This document shows, piece after piece, positions 1 through 7,842 of a DNA stretch of 36,141 bases. The stretch covers positions 1 to 36,141 of the forward strand of contig CAZFBS010000032.1 in the NCBI GenBank assembly GCA_964517265.1, read 5' to 3'. The stretch is from REEP01 sp964517265. GTDB taxonomy: Bacteria > Pseudomonadota > Alphaproteobacteria > Rhodospirillales > Defluviicoccaceae. Numbering within the stretch: position 1 is the first letter of the stretch; each line of letters begins with the position of its first letter. The notes below the pieces were generated by a model. It was not told where the DNA came from and did no database searches. It was given only the letters and a program-made list of their open reading frames with translations. The position numbers were made by a program, and so were the translations under genes.

Positions 1-321
1 TTTCTCAGATTCCCGGGGCCGATGCACCTACCTTGGTGAGATATCCGGGCTAAGCCGTCAACAGGCGTGTCGAAGCGAAAAAACCGGATTCATCGTGATT
101 AACCTCAACGGCACCAGCCGCAGAACATGACGCTGGCGCGGCGAGCGTAGAAGTTTCGGTTGTTCGAGAGCTTGGCTGGGAGAATCAGAGGGCGCTGTGG
201 GCGGAGCTGAGGGGCGGGTGAGCCCATAGGGGCATTTCCCGGCCGCCGCCAGATCGTAACTGCTCACGTGGGTGGCATTTTGAGGGTTGACCGGGAGGCG
301 TGGGTGTGAGTCAGGACTCCC
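1..321. other. Left-edge non-coding stretch, repeat copy 1
   Basis: I see no convincing gene here. The first 26 bases are repeated exactly, in the same orientation, at 33927-33952. The stretch just before the IS66 transposase start probably includes the left part of that insertion sequence, but I could not identify a terminal inverted repeat with confidence. Confidence 0.5.
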
Positions 322-660
322 ATGACGCGCTCGCCTCGTTACCGCCTGCCCGACGCCGAGAAGGACGCCCTGCTGGAACGGCAGGCGCAGCTGATCGAGG
401 CGCTGATGGCACGGATCGCGGCTTTGGAGGCGGAGCTGGCGAAGCCGCGCAAGACGTCGCGGAACGCGCACACGCCCCCGTCGCAGGACCCCGGCGGCGG
501 CCGGTCGGGTAGCGGCAAGTCCAAGGACAAGGCGAAGCCGAGGAAGCCGCGTCGATCGCGGCCGGGCGTGTCGCGCCGGCTGGCGGCGAGGCCGGACGAG
601 ACCATCGTCCGCTGCGCCGAACGCTGCGCCTGCGGGGCGGACATGTCGGGTCTGAAGCAG
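322..660 (+). pseudogene. IS66-family transposase, N-terminal fragment
   Basis: The first ~110 residues match the N-terminus of IS66-type (TnpC) transposases: a coiled-coil Leu/Ala-rich helix (LIEALMARIAALEAELAKP), the KTSRNAHTPPSQDP segment followed by a Lys/Arg/Gly-rich linker, and the start of the zinc-binding region (CAERCACGADMSG). After about base 655 the similarity stops and the reading frame runs into unrelated sequence, so the DDE catalytic core is missing. The element is therefore a truncated, inactive remnant. Neither the two small IS66 accessory proteins (TnpA, TnpB) nor a right end is visible. The remnant sits at the outer edge of the defence-like gene cluster and is consistent with past insertion and recombination there. 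Confidence 0.8.
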
Positions 661-991
661 AGTGTGCATCGGCGCGCGGCAGGACCCCCCGATGGGCTTT
701 CAACCGGGACCCCTCTCTTCGGACTCCAAGAACTTGTGGGTGCTCAGAACTCCGGTCTTCGACCGGGGTCCCACTTCGGCGCCGGTTGGGGGTCCCGCCG
801 CGCGCCGATCCACAGCCTTGACCCCCGTACGCGCCTCACGAAATGCGATGCGCCCCACGGATTTTCTGGTCCAAGATCGCGTTTCGCGAAGTGCGCTATA
901 GCGCCCTGCGCTGCGAGAAGACGAAAATAATCTTCCTGTCCTTAGTCGCTCTCGCCACAGCTTTCATCTTGCTCCAACCCGTACACGCAGC
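661..991. other. Unassigned stretch between IS66 remnant and ATPase gene
   Basis: Open frames continue through this stretch, but their translations (Pro/Arg/Gly-rich, no recognisable motif) look like non-coding high-GC sequence. No terminator hairpin was identified for the minus-strand operon that ends at 992. Confidence 0.4.
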
Positions 992-3900
992 CTAACAAGA
1001 TATCGCTGGAATATTGATGTCGTACATTCGAATCGAACCTACGCCACTGGAAAAGCGCTTCTCATCGAACCGCTTCGGGCTCAGGTACCACGCTTGCGAG
1101 ACTTTTCTGACAGAGCTCAGAACAGCCGCTGCAAGCGCCTCAGTTTTTGTGCCTGTCAGGCCCAGTTCAAAGTTGGCTCCGCCCGTGCCGTAGATTTCTA
1201 GGTACTTCGCGTCAAGATACTCGACCAGCCCGATCAGATCATCGTTTCCAAATATGGTGACGGACGCGTTTGTATAGTTCTGGCAAATGAAATCTGTGGC
1301 GTATGCGGCTACCTTGGCATGCGGCGAGTCTCCCTGCGGAGTGATGATCTCGATTTGGTCGAATTCGCGGCGGTCCAGCAGAGAGAAGAGGCGTTCGTGC
1401 TTAGGCGATGCGAATGCAAGCAGGGCGCGGTTTCTGGATGGATCGGACGTATCGTCGAGCAGCTTGATATCTTTGTAAGGCCCATCCTCTCCCGTTAGCA
1501 AGTCTGCCAGGCTTTCGAGGAAGGCGATCGGATCCTCGGATTTTTCTGCGGCGAATAGTTTCTCAAGGTCTTCCTGGAGCGGATAGTGCGTTTCAGCAGA
1601 CGCGTGACATACAAGAACTCTCCCTTTGGCGACCAGCTCACTGCGGACCGCCTTGAAGATCAACGGCTTTGCGAGACCGGATATATCCACAAGCGCAAGC
1701 CCGTCCAGACGCGGCAGGCCGGCGAGGGCTTCGTCATAGGCGGTCTCGACCACAGTGGACGATGATTTGGACCACGCACTCCGGATAGCCGAAGAATGCC
1801 CTTCCACGGGATACCTGACCGCGTGTACGGCTACTGAATTGAGCACACCGGAGAGAAATTCGTTCGATGCAAGCGTCCGGTCCTCGAACCCCAATCCGAC
1901 AAGGGTCGATCTAACCGGGAGTGCGGCGAGTTCATCCTTTGAAATCTGTCGGATAGAGATCGACACCTTGTCGGCCCACGCTTTTGGCTCGCAGAATGCT
2001 GTCTCGCTCTCTAATGCACCAAATATATCAAGTTGCCTTGGGGTCGCTCCCCATGCTGAGCCTTGCGTAGCTGCGGTCGACGCTTCAGCAGACTGTTCCT
2101 GTATAGCGACGTCGAATTCCTGGTCGCACTGGCCATTGCCAAGAGCGCCGGTTTCGTCAACTTCATTGTTGATCTGGTTGCGCAGCAGTATTTCTTTGGC
2201 GGCCGCGACATCATCCAATTCCAGCCACCTGCTCAAGTCATCTCCGGACAACTCGAAGCGATCCCTATCGGCAAGGCCGATGAATGCAGCAAGCCCATAG
2301 ATCTTTCGATAACTTAGAATGAACTGGAGGATCGGGTCGGAGTCCTTGGTCTTGGTGCGAGGCGATCCGCCAGCGAAAACGAAGACGCCGGCATCGATAA
2401 GGTCGCGGAGCCTGTCGATCTGGTGCTTTTGGCTGTTCTCATCCTCGGCGGTGACCCTAACGTAGATGGATGAGTACTGCCTCAGACGCGCTTTAGATTT
2501 TTGATTCTTCGGCGCATTGCGATAAGACCGCACCAGCAGGTCGTGCGCTGTCTGTGCGAACGCAAGGGCGTGATTCTTTAGGTTCTTGGAATAGGTCACG
2601 CGCCGGTTGAGATCGTAGAGCCGGCGTGCGCTCATCTCTTGGAAGCACTCGGACTGGGTTTTGTCGTCGATGGGATATGCATTGGCGCTACCGCCTCGAC
2701 GAAGGATTTCCTCGTAGAGCTTGATGACGTCACCGATGTCTCCCACGCAGACGCTTGTAAGACAGGATAATCCCCGGTACACTCGCTTTTTCCGGCCAGC
2801 CCCTTCGCTTGACGACGCAATCTCCCTGGCTACCTGTTCCAAGGGTATGTCGCCGAGAATCACGCTCGGATCCCGCTGCCGAGGGTGCTGTGCGTGGAGA
2901 TCGGCCCGCAACCGGAGAATCCTGGCGATGAAATCTTTGCCGGCAGAGCCGGGAGCGCTGATAGTCTTAAAGACATCCTCACCGAGATCGAACACCGTCA
3001 GATCGCGGCCGACCCGGATCGGATGGTTTCTTCCGGGAGACCTGAGCCCGAGTTCTATCGTCTGCCACTCTGAACTAAATTTGAAGGCACAAGTCGGGCT
3101 CTGAAAGAGAAGTGCGGATAGGAGCGCCTCTATCTTGTCGAGTTCAAGATAGCGGGTGGAGACGTCGTCCAAGAGGTAAAAGATCGAAGAAGATTTAAAC
3201 ACCTCGGAGCACGCCCGAAGGCTATCAGCTAGATGGTTGAAGACCTCCGCAGGGGCCTGTTTGACGAGATGGCTGTCGCCGCCGCTGGTTGTGACGACGG
3301 CGATTTTCTGAAGCCTTAGCTCAAGGTCATCGAGAGATATACATTGTCGCAGATCATCGGCGCCCTCCAGATAATCAGCCACTGCAGACGCCAAACGCGC
3401 GTGTGCGTCGGGAGCGACAGCTGTCGGCTCGACATCGCGGAGGTGCATTAGAGCTCGTGCCGCCTGAAGAGCGTAGGCGACGAAAAGGCGGGTCAGGCGA
3501 TATTCAAGTTTGAGGAGCGACTGCTCCCTTAAGTCCAGCAGCCTTTGGGCGGAAACAAATAGCCCGACGAAGCGATCATTCCGAATGCGCTGGATGATAG
3601 CCTCTGGTGCTTCGTTCTCCCGCTGTGTGGCACGGGCGTGGATGTCCAACGCGCGGAGCAGCATTGTCTTACCGCATCCCCGCATACCGGTGATGATCTG
3701 TGGGCCGGGGCGAGTGGTTTCGGTGAGCCAGCGGTTTGCCGGGTCGACCAGAAGCTTAGGTACGTCCCACGATTCCAGTGTTTGGGCGTTGTAGTGGTCA
3801 GCGAACCCCTTAAGGCTGAGAGGGTTTCTCCATGGCCGCCAGTGGTGAGATGCTCTGTAAAAGGACTCTCGAATTTGAGCGACCATGTCGGCTGGATTGG

Positions 3901-4735
3901 GGAGGCGAAGGTTCTGGGCGTCCGTACGCAGATTATTGATGATGCCTTGCAGCGCGAGGGCAATGCGGAAATCCCGGTCCTCCATCTGATCCGGCCGGGC
4001 TAGCAGCCTGGCAAGTAGAGCGTCGACGTGCTCCGCGATAAAACGCAGGTCTCCCTGACGGTCGTCGGTGCTCTTGCTCTCATCGGAGACACTGCCGAGG
4101 TCGATCGCCATGACCCGCAACATGGGATCTATTGCGTCGGGCCGCCGTGATTCCGGGCGAAGCCTCTCGACGATGAGGTTTTCGGAATGCAGGTCGTTGT
4201 GGTTGAGTTTGTTGGCCTCCAGCTCCGCGCGAAGCTGAAGGAGATCAATCGCGACCTGACAGATCGATGCGGCACTGGGCGGCGTGCTGCTGTTAACGAA
4301 ATTCTTCAAGAGGTCACCTTCGACGTAGTCGAGCACGGTGACGTGGCAGGGGAGTCTGCTCGCAGCGTCGTCAGTAAAAACTACGGTCTCGTCAATTGCG
4401 TCGATGATGTCGACCACATGCGTCGCGCTAACTGCCAGTTCGGCGTGCAATCGGACTTCGCCTTGGAAGGGTGTTTTCTTGAAGGGCTCAAAGCCATAAA
4501 AGGCAACAGGTGAGATCTTGATGACGTACTTCTTCCCGACGAATCCGGCTTCCGCGACGTATGCCGCGCCGTAGAATCCCCTGCCCAGATGCCTCGTAAT
4601 CCGGTAGTTGCCTATGTTGGTCGGCGGATGGTCCAGGACGAAGCCGAAGGTGCGCCGGCAGGATGGGCACTTGTCACCCAATTCCCTTTCCGAATAGTCC
4701 TTGGAAGGACAAAAGAAGCAGCAGTATTTAGCCAT
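992..4735 (-). CDS. Zinc ribbon-protein kinase-P-loop ATPase multidomain protein
   Basis: A 1247-residue protein with an unusual architecture. Residues 5-26 hold a probable zinc ribbon (C5, C6, C9, C23, C26). Residues ~43-245 are a eukaryotic-like protein kinase domain with a glycine loop (GRGFYG, 51-56), the VIK lysine K73, the catalytic HND loop D181 with N186, and the DLG metal-binding D212, so the key catalytic residues are present. A P-loop NTPase follows, with Walker A GMRGCGKT (350-357) and Walker B IFYLLDD (D523/D524), resembling ORC/CDC6- or STAND-type ATPases. The last ~300 residues begin near a GFEDR motif (949-953) and contain LALVDISGLAKPLI; they look Rossmann-like, but I cannot name them. 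The start at 4735 is chosen because this ATG overlaps the upstream stop codon by 8 bp (ATGGCTAA) and the zinc ribbon begins there; a start at 4786 would lie further inside the upstream gene. Fourth gene of the operon. A defence signalling or effector role is inferred. Confidence 0.85.
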   Translation of the reverse strand: MAKYCCFFCPSKDYSERELGDKCPSCRRTFGFVLDHPPTNIGNYRITRHLGRGFYGAAYVAEAGFVGKKYVIKISPVAFYGFEPFKKTPFQGEVRLHAELAVSATHVVDIIDAIDETVVFTDDAASRLPCHVTVLDYVEGDLLKNFVNSSTPPSAASICQVAIDLLQLRAELEANKLNHNDLHSENLIVERLRPESRRPDAIDPMLRVMAIDLGSVSDESKSTDDRQGDLRFIAEHVDALLARLLARPDQMEDRDFRIALALQGIINNLRTDAQNLRLPNPADMVAQIRESFYRASHHWRPWRNPLSLKGFADHYNAQTLESWDVPKLLVDPANRWLTETTRPGPQIITGMRGCGKTMLLRALDIHARATQRENEAPEAIIQRIRNDRFVGLFVSAQRLLDLREQSLLKLEYRLTRLFVAYALQAARALMHLRDVEPTAVAPDAHARLASAVADYLEGADDLRQCISLDDLELRLQKIAVVTTSGGDSHLVKQAPAEVFNHLADSLRACSEVFKSSSIFYLLDDVSTRYLELDKIEALLSALLFQSPTCAFKFSSEWQTIELGLRSPGRNHPIRVGRDLTVFDLGEDVFKTISAPGSAGKDFIARILRLRADLHAQHPRQRDPSVILGDIPLEQVAREIASSSEGAGRKKRVYRGLSCLTSVCVGDIGDVIKLYEEILRRGGSANAYPIDDKTQSECFQEMSARRLYDLNRRVTYSKNLKNHALAFAQTAHDLLVRSYRNAPKNQKSKARLRQYSSIYVRVTAEDENSQKHQIDRLRDLIDAGVFVFAGGSPRTKTKDSDPILQFILSYRKIYGLAAFIGLADRDRFELSGDDLSRWLELDDVAAAKEILLRNQINNEVDETGALGNGQCDQEFDVAIQEQSAEASTAATQGSAWGATPRQLDIFGALESETAFCEPKAWADKVSISIRQISKDELAALPVRSTLVGLGFEDRTLASNEFLSGVLNSVAVHAVRYPVEGHSSAIRSAWSKSSSTVVETAYDEALAGLPRLDGLALVDISGLAKPLIFKAVRSELVAKGRVLVCHASAETHYPLQEDLEKLFAAEKSEDPIAFLESLADLLTGEDGPYKDIKLLDDTSDPSRNRALLAFASPKHERLFSLLDRREFDQIEIITPQGDSPHAKVAAYATDFICQNYTNASVTIFGNDDLIGLVEYLDAKYLEIYGTGGANFELGLTGTKTEALAAAVLSSVRKVSQAWYLSPKRFDEKRFSSGVGSIRMYDINIPAISC

Positions 4736-5954
4736 CGATTGCCTCGAAATCGGGTCCGCTCGGGAGACAGTTCGGAGTGCCGACAACCTCGTAGAGCCGG
4801 TGAATCACGTCCGGCATCAATGACTCTGGCGCCCTAACCGTTGCGATCGGAGTGCCGCCGGATACCCATTGTCCCGCAGGGACGAGAAGAACGAGCCCAA
4901 CCGGATCCGGAAAAGGTGCCTGTTCCGATCTGAACATGCCCTGCCACTCGACAAGCCGGCCGCGAAGCAGGTCCTGGTGATAGAAGCAGAATCCATCGTG
5001 TACTGCCAGGACGTGTCCGGTGTGCGCCCTTCTCGTGTCGCGTACAAGCGCATCGAAGTCGTCGGGATCTGCGCCTTGGGCGATTAGGTTGTCGTCGAAG
5101 TGCCGGCGAAGCGCTATGGGGGATGCCTCTGCGACCTTCGCGCGAAGATCGGCGGGAAGGCAGGCCAGGGCAAGCGTCCTGCAGGTTTCGACATGACTTC
5201 CCAGCCAAGGGGAGCACGCCCCTCTGAAGGTGTCATCGAGCGCGAGTAGGGATTCACGCTTTCCGATGTATGGCTGGTACGGGTGGCGAGCATCGGTGAG
5301 AACCGGCGATGCGTCTATGCCGAGAGCCTGCGCAGCTCGCAAAAATAGCCCGGCATTTGCCGCTGCAGCGGCCCAATCGGCGCCGAAATTGCCGTGGGGC
5401 GCCACTCGAATGTCCAGACCCGCAAAGTTGACGCCAACGGCCAGCTTCTTCGACAAGAGGCTGCCGGTCACCAAAGACGGTACGGCCTGTGCGTTCATTG
5501 CCTGTCGCAATTTGAACATCCGCCCGTCGAGTGGCGCCATCTCTCCTTTGGCAAGGAAATGTGCATATCCGGATCCGCCAACGATCTCCTCAATCTCTCG
5601 AGGGGAGAGCTCGGTGCGGTAATCCGGAATCTGGGCGAGGCAATCGATACCGCCGGCCGGGCGACCGGGCACGCCGAGTTTCGGGACGATCGCGCCGGCT
5701 GCACGGAGAAACAGCGGGGCCAGAAGCGTGCTCAGTGACGCAGGGCCGCCTGTGGACGCGACGTCGGCAACAACCGAGCCGTCGAGCGACAGGCGCGCGC
5801 CCGAGGCCGCCAGAATCGATGCGAGCTCCGCCGCGACGGCAGCGTCTCTTGGGAACTGCGATGCGATGGTTGCAATCGCAGCACGGATATCGTCGTCCGA
5901 AGGGTTTCGGCAAAGCGCGGAAAGAAAGCGACTATCGGTCTTCGGAGCGTTCAT
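4728..5954 (-). CDS. Thymidine-phosphorylase-fold protein (divergent)
   Basis: A 408-residue protein resembling pyrimidine-nucleoside (thymidine) phosphorylases of the glycosyltransferase-3 fold along its whole length: an all-helical N-terminus, the glycine-rich VASTGG segment (65-70), the stretch FKLRQAMNAQAVPSLVTGS with SKKLAVG (148-174), and a C-terminal domain like PYNP_C (VPAGQWVSGGTPIATV). By eye-alignment to E. coli DeoA, the pyrimidine-binding Arg171/Ser186/Lys190 are kept (here R150, S165, K169), whereas phosphate-site Lys84 and His85 are replaced (V65, A66) and the Thr123 position appears deleted. It may therefore bind pyrimidines without ordinary phosphorolysis. The ATG at 5954 lies 10 bp after the methyltransferase stop; a longer reading to 6044 would overlap that gene. 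Linkage to a DNA methyltransferase and a kinase-ATPase argues against a housekeeping salvage role. Confidence 0.85.
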   Translation of the reverse strand: MNAPKTDSRFLSALCRNPSDDDIRAAIATIASQFPRDAAVAAELASILAASGARLSLDGSVVADVASTGGPASLSTLLAPLFLRAAGAIVPKLGVPGRPAGGIDCLAQIPDYRTELSPREIEEIVGGSGYAHFLAKGEMAPLDGRMFKLRQAMNAQAVPSLVTGSLLSKKLAVGVNFAGLDIRVAPHGNFGADWAAAAANAGLFLRAAQALGIDASPVLTDARHPYQPYIGKRESLLALDDTFRGACSPWLGSHVETCRTLALACLPADLRAKVAEASPIALRRHFDDNLIAQGADPDDFDALVRDTRRAHTGHVLAVHDGFCFYHQDLLRGRLVEWQGMFRSEQAPFPDPVGLVLLVPAGQWVSGGTPIATVRAPESLMPDVIHRLYEVVGTPNCLPSGPDFEAIDG

Positions 5955-5964
5955 GGTGGGTTTC

Positions 5965-7011
5965 TTAGAGGGCGACTGAGCGCTCGACCAGGTGTCGTTT
6001 GATGATCTCCGCTTGCGTTCGGGAAAAGAGTGGAGGGAGCGCATTCCCGATCATCTCGGCGGCGGCATACTTGCCTCGGCGCAGCGAAAAGACATAGCTA
6101 GGCGGAAAACTCTGTAGGATCGCTGCCTCGCGAAGAGTGATGGCACGATCCTCGGCAGGGTGCAGGAACCGCCCCTTCGACGGGTTGATGCACCCGCCGG
6201 TGATGGTGGGTGCGACATCGTCCCATTTCATCCGACCGTAGACGTCGTAAAACCCATCCTGTTTCTCATGGCACTTGAGGATCAGGCCGGAGGACAGTGC
6301 CGTTCTGCTGCCGCCGTCCTTCGGGATAGCCTTGATCAATCGTCGGACCCGCTCGCTGCGCTCCTCTCCAAGGTTGTGAAGAGGATCGTTCTTTAAGATA
6401 TCCGCAGGTAGCGTAGCGATTGCGTCCCTTACGGTCCTGCGTCCGGCAACCGGATCGGGATGAGATATCTGCCCGAGTCGTGACGCCAGGACGACAAGAC
6501 GCTTGCGACGCTGCGGGACCCCGAAGTCAGCTACATCAAGGACCCTGTCGACGACCGCGTAGCCCAGTCTGCGCAGATCTCTTTTAAAGTTGACGTAGCG
6601 AGTATAGCGGGAGAGGTTGGGCACGTTCTCCAGCATCATGACTTTCGGTCGCATTTCGCTTATCAGCCGAAGAACCTCGTCGATTAACCGGTTGCGGGGA
6701 TCGTCCATCCGCTCCTTCTTATTGTTCAGTCGGATGCGGGAGAAGCCCTGGCAGGGCGGGCAGCCGGCAAGCAGGTCAAGCTCGCCTTGCTTGATGCCGC
6801 AAGCTTCCATGATCTGGGATGCCGAGATGCTGCGAATGTCTGCGTTGAACAGCCTCACATCCGGGTGATTGGCGACATAGGTTTCCGCCGCGAGTGCATC
6901 GATCTCCACGGCCGCTCCCACGGTAAAGCCCGCATCGCGAAGACCTTGGGTCAATCCACCGCAACCCGAAAACAAATCGATTGCCGTGCGCATGTTGGAC
7001 TTCTTCTTCAT
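5965..7011 (-). CDS. DNA (cytosine-5) methyltransferase
   Basis: A 348-residue C5-cytosine DNA methyltransferase. Motif I is DLFSGCGGLTQGL (12-24); motif IV is GCPPCQGFSRI with catalytic C87; motif VI is ENVPN (E128); motif VIII is QRRKRLVVLAS; motif X is near the C-terminus (MIGNALPPLF). The target-recognition region lies between motifs VIII and IX, is short, and does not reveal the recognition sequence. The start at 7011 is supported by a 4-bp ATGA overlap with the preceding regulator gene, implying translational coupling; an internal ATG at 6993 is possible. The phosphorylase-like gene follows after 10 bp. A Vsr-type endonuclease gene diverges upstream, and no ordinary type II restriction gene is adjacent, so the methylation may serve a Vsr-linked or defence function rather than a classical restriction-modification pair. 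Confidence 0.93.
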   Translation of the reverse strand: MKKKSNMRTAIDLFSGCGGLTQGLRDAGFTVGAAVEIDALAAETYVANHPDVRLFNADIRSISASQIMEACGIKQGELDLLAGCPPCQGFSRIRLNNKKERMDDPRNRLIDEVLRLISEMRPKVMMLENVPNLSRYTRYVNFKRDLRRLGYAVVDRVLDVADFGVPQRRKRLVVLASRLGQISHPDPVAGRRTVRDAIATLPADILKNDPLHNLGEERSERVRRLIKAIPKDGGSRTALSSGLILKCHEKQDGFYDVYGRMKWDDVAPTITGGCINPSKGRFLHPAEDRAITLREAAILQSFPPSYVFSLRRGKYAAAEMIGNALPPLFSRTQAEIIKRHLVERSVAL

Positions 7012-7253
7012 CTCGCGGGCCGCCGTGTTGATTCACCTGTTGTTGCAGTTGCGGGTCTCTTTCTTTTCCGGCTGGCGGGTCTTTCATCCTGAGCGACCGC
7101 TTTACCCTTGCTTTCCCAGTAATCGAGTACAAGCGCCTCGATCATGTTTGACAGCGTTCGGTGCTCACGCTCGGCTGCGGTCCGGAGCAACTCCTTCATC
7201 CGCGGGGAGAGCCGCAGGTTCACGGTCTCGGTCTTGCGTTCGATGTCGCCCAT
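7008..7253 (-). CDS. Ribbon-helix-helix transcriptional regulator
   Basis: An 81-residue protein. Residues ~8-47 form a MetJ/Arc-type ribbon-helix-helix: a short strand (TETVNLRLSP), helix A (RMKELLRTAAE), and a TLSNMIEALVLDYW helix. The C-terminal tail is Lys/Arg/Thr-rich and probably disordered. The ATG at 7253 has a GAGGG ribosome-binding site shortly upstream. It is the first gene of the minus-strand operon and overlaps the methyltransferase start by 4 bp. Such proteins usually repress their own promoter; the 104-bp divergent intergenic region carries a tandem AATGTAA repeat that could be its operator. Control of the divergent vsr-helicase pair is inferred. It could alternatively act as an antitoxin-like partner. 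Confidence 0.75.
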   Translation of the reverse strand: MGDIERKTETVNLRLSPRMKELLRTAAEREHRTLSNMIEALVLDYWESKGKAVAQDERPASRKRKRPATATTGESTRRPAR

Positions 7254-7290
7254 TGATTGACCCTCGCGCCCATCGCTGGCATCCTGCTGG

Positions 7291-7308
7291 AATGTAATGC
7301 GAATGTAA
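7291..7308. promoter_or_regulatory. Candidate operator: tandem AATGTAA in divergent promoter region
   Basis: Two AATGTAA heptamers at 7291-7297 and 7302-7308, 11 bp apart (about one helical turn), lie midway between the divergent regulator and vsr starts. Ribbon-helix-helix dimers commonly bind tandem half-sites with this spacing. The leftward strand also reads TTTACA here, a possible -35 element. Confidence 0.4.
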
Positions 7309-7356
7309 AGATGATGTGCGTCGGCAGACCCTGCTCTGGACGGAAAAGACGATGCA

Positions 7357-7830
7357 ATGCAACGAAAGGAAAAACGCAAGCCGCGCCCGCTGACTAAGTC
7401 GGAACAGATGGCGCGCGTGCGCGGCGCCGATACGGGACCGGAGATGGCCCTCCGGCGTGCCCTCTGGCGTGCGGGGCTGCGTTACAGAGTGCATCCGAGG
7501 ATCCCGGGACGACCGGATCTGGCGTTTGTCGGGCGCAAGATCGCTGTGTTCGTGGACGGCTGCTTTTGGCACGGCTGCCCCGAGCACTACAAGGCGTCAG
7601 CTACCAACGCAGCCTTCTGGTCCGAGAAGATTGCGCGCAACCAGCGGCGCGATCGGGAAGTGGAGACTGCATTGATGAAGCTTGGCTGGACGGTTATGCG
7701 CTACTGGGAGCATGAGGTGGAAGGCGATCTTGCATCCGTCGCCGAGCGAATACGAGCGACGGTCGTGCGAGCGCGGGAGGACGGCGTCTGCAAGGCGCGC
7801 CATGGAAGTTGCAATGCACGCATCGACTGA
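7357..7830 (+). CDS. vsr: Vsr-type very-short-patch mismatch endonuclease
   Basis: A 157-residue homologue of the Vsr nuclease, which nicks DNA at T:G mismatches arising from deamination of 5-methylcytosine. It shows the N-terminal helix (MARVRGADTGPEMALRRAL), the catalytic-region motif HPRIPGRPDLAF with D54, the zinc/active-site block FVDGCFWHGCPEHY (C69, W71, H72, C74, H77), and the conserved KIARNQRRDREVETALMKLGW followed by RYWEHE. The start at 7357 has GGAAAAG about 9 bp upstream; an internal Met18 is also possible. It is divergent from the m5C methyltransferase and 12 bp ahead of the helicase-nuclease gene, so the two plus-strand genes are probably co-transcribed. Vsr proteins repair the mutagenic by-product of cytosine methylation; in defence islands Vsr-like nucleases may instead act as effectors. 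Confidence 0.92.
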   Translation: MQRKEKRKPRPLTKSEQMARVRGADTGPEMALRRALWRAGLRYRVHPRIPGRPDLAFVGRKIAVFVDGCFWHGCPEHYKASATNAAFWSEKIARNQRRDREVETALMKLGWTVMRYWEHEVEGDLASVAERIRATVVRAREDGVCKARHGSCNARID

Positions 7831-7842
7831 CAAGGGGGAGCC

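Noticed and set aside
4736..4786. Longer start for the kinase-ATPase
   Set aside because: The extension lies within the upstream gene and lacks domain content; the ATG at 4735 gives the usual overlap and begins with the zinc ribbon.
5965..7830. Classical Dcm-Vsr housekeeping pair
   Set aside because: Vsr is divergent rather than downstream of the methyltransferase, and the methyltransferase is coupled to phosphorylase-fold and kinase-ATPase genes, which does not fit a simple repair pair.
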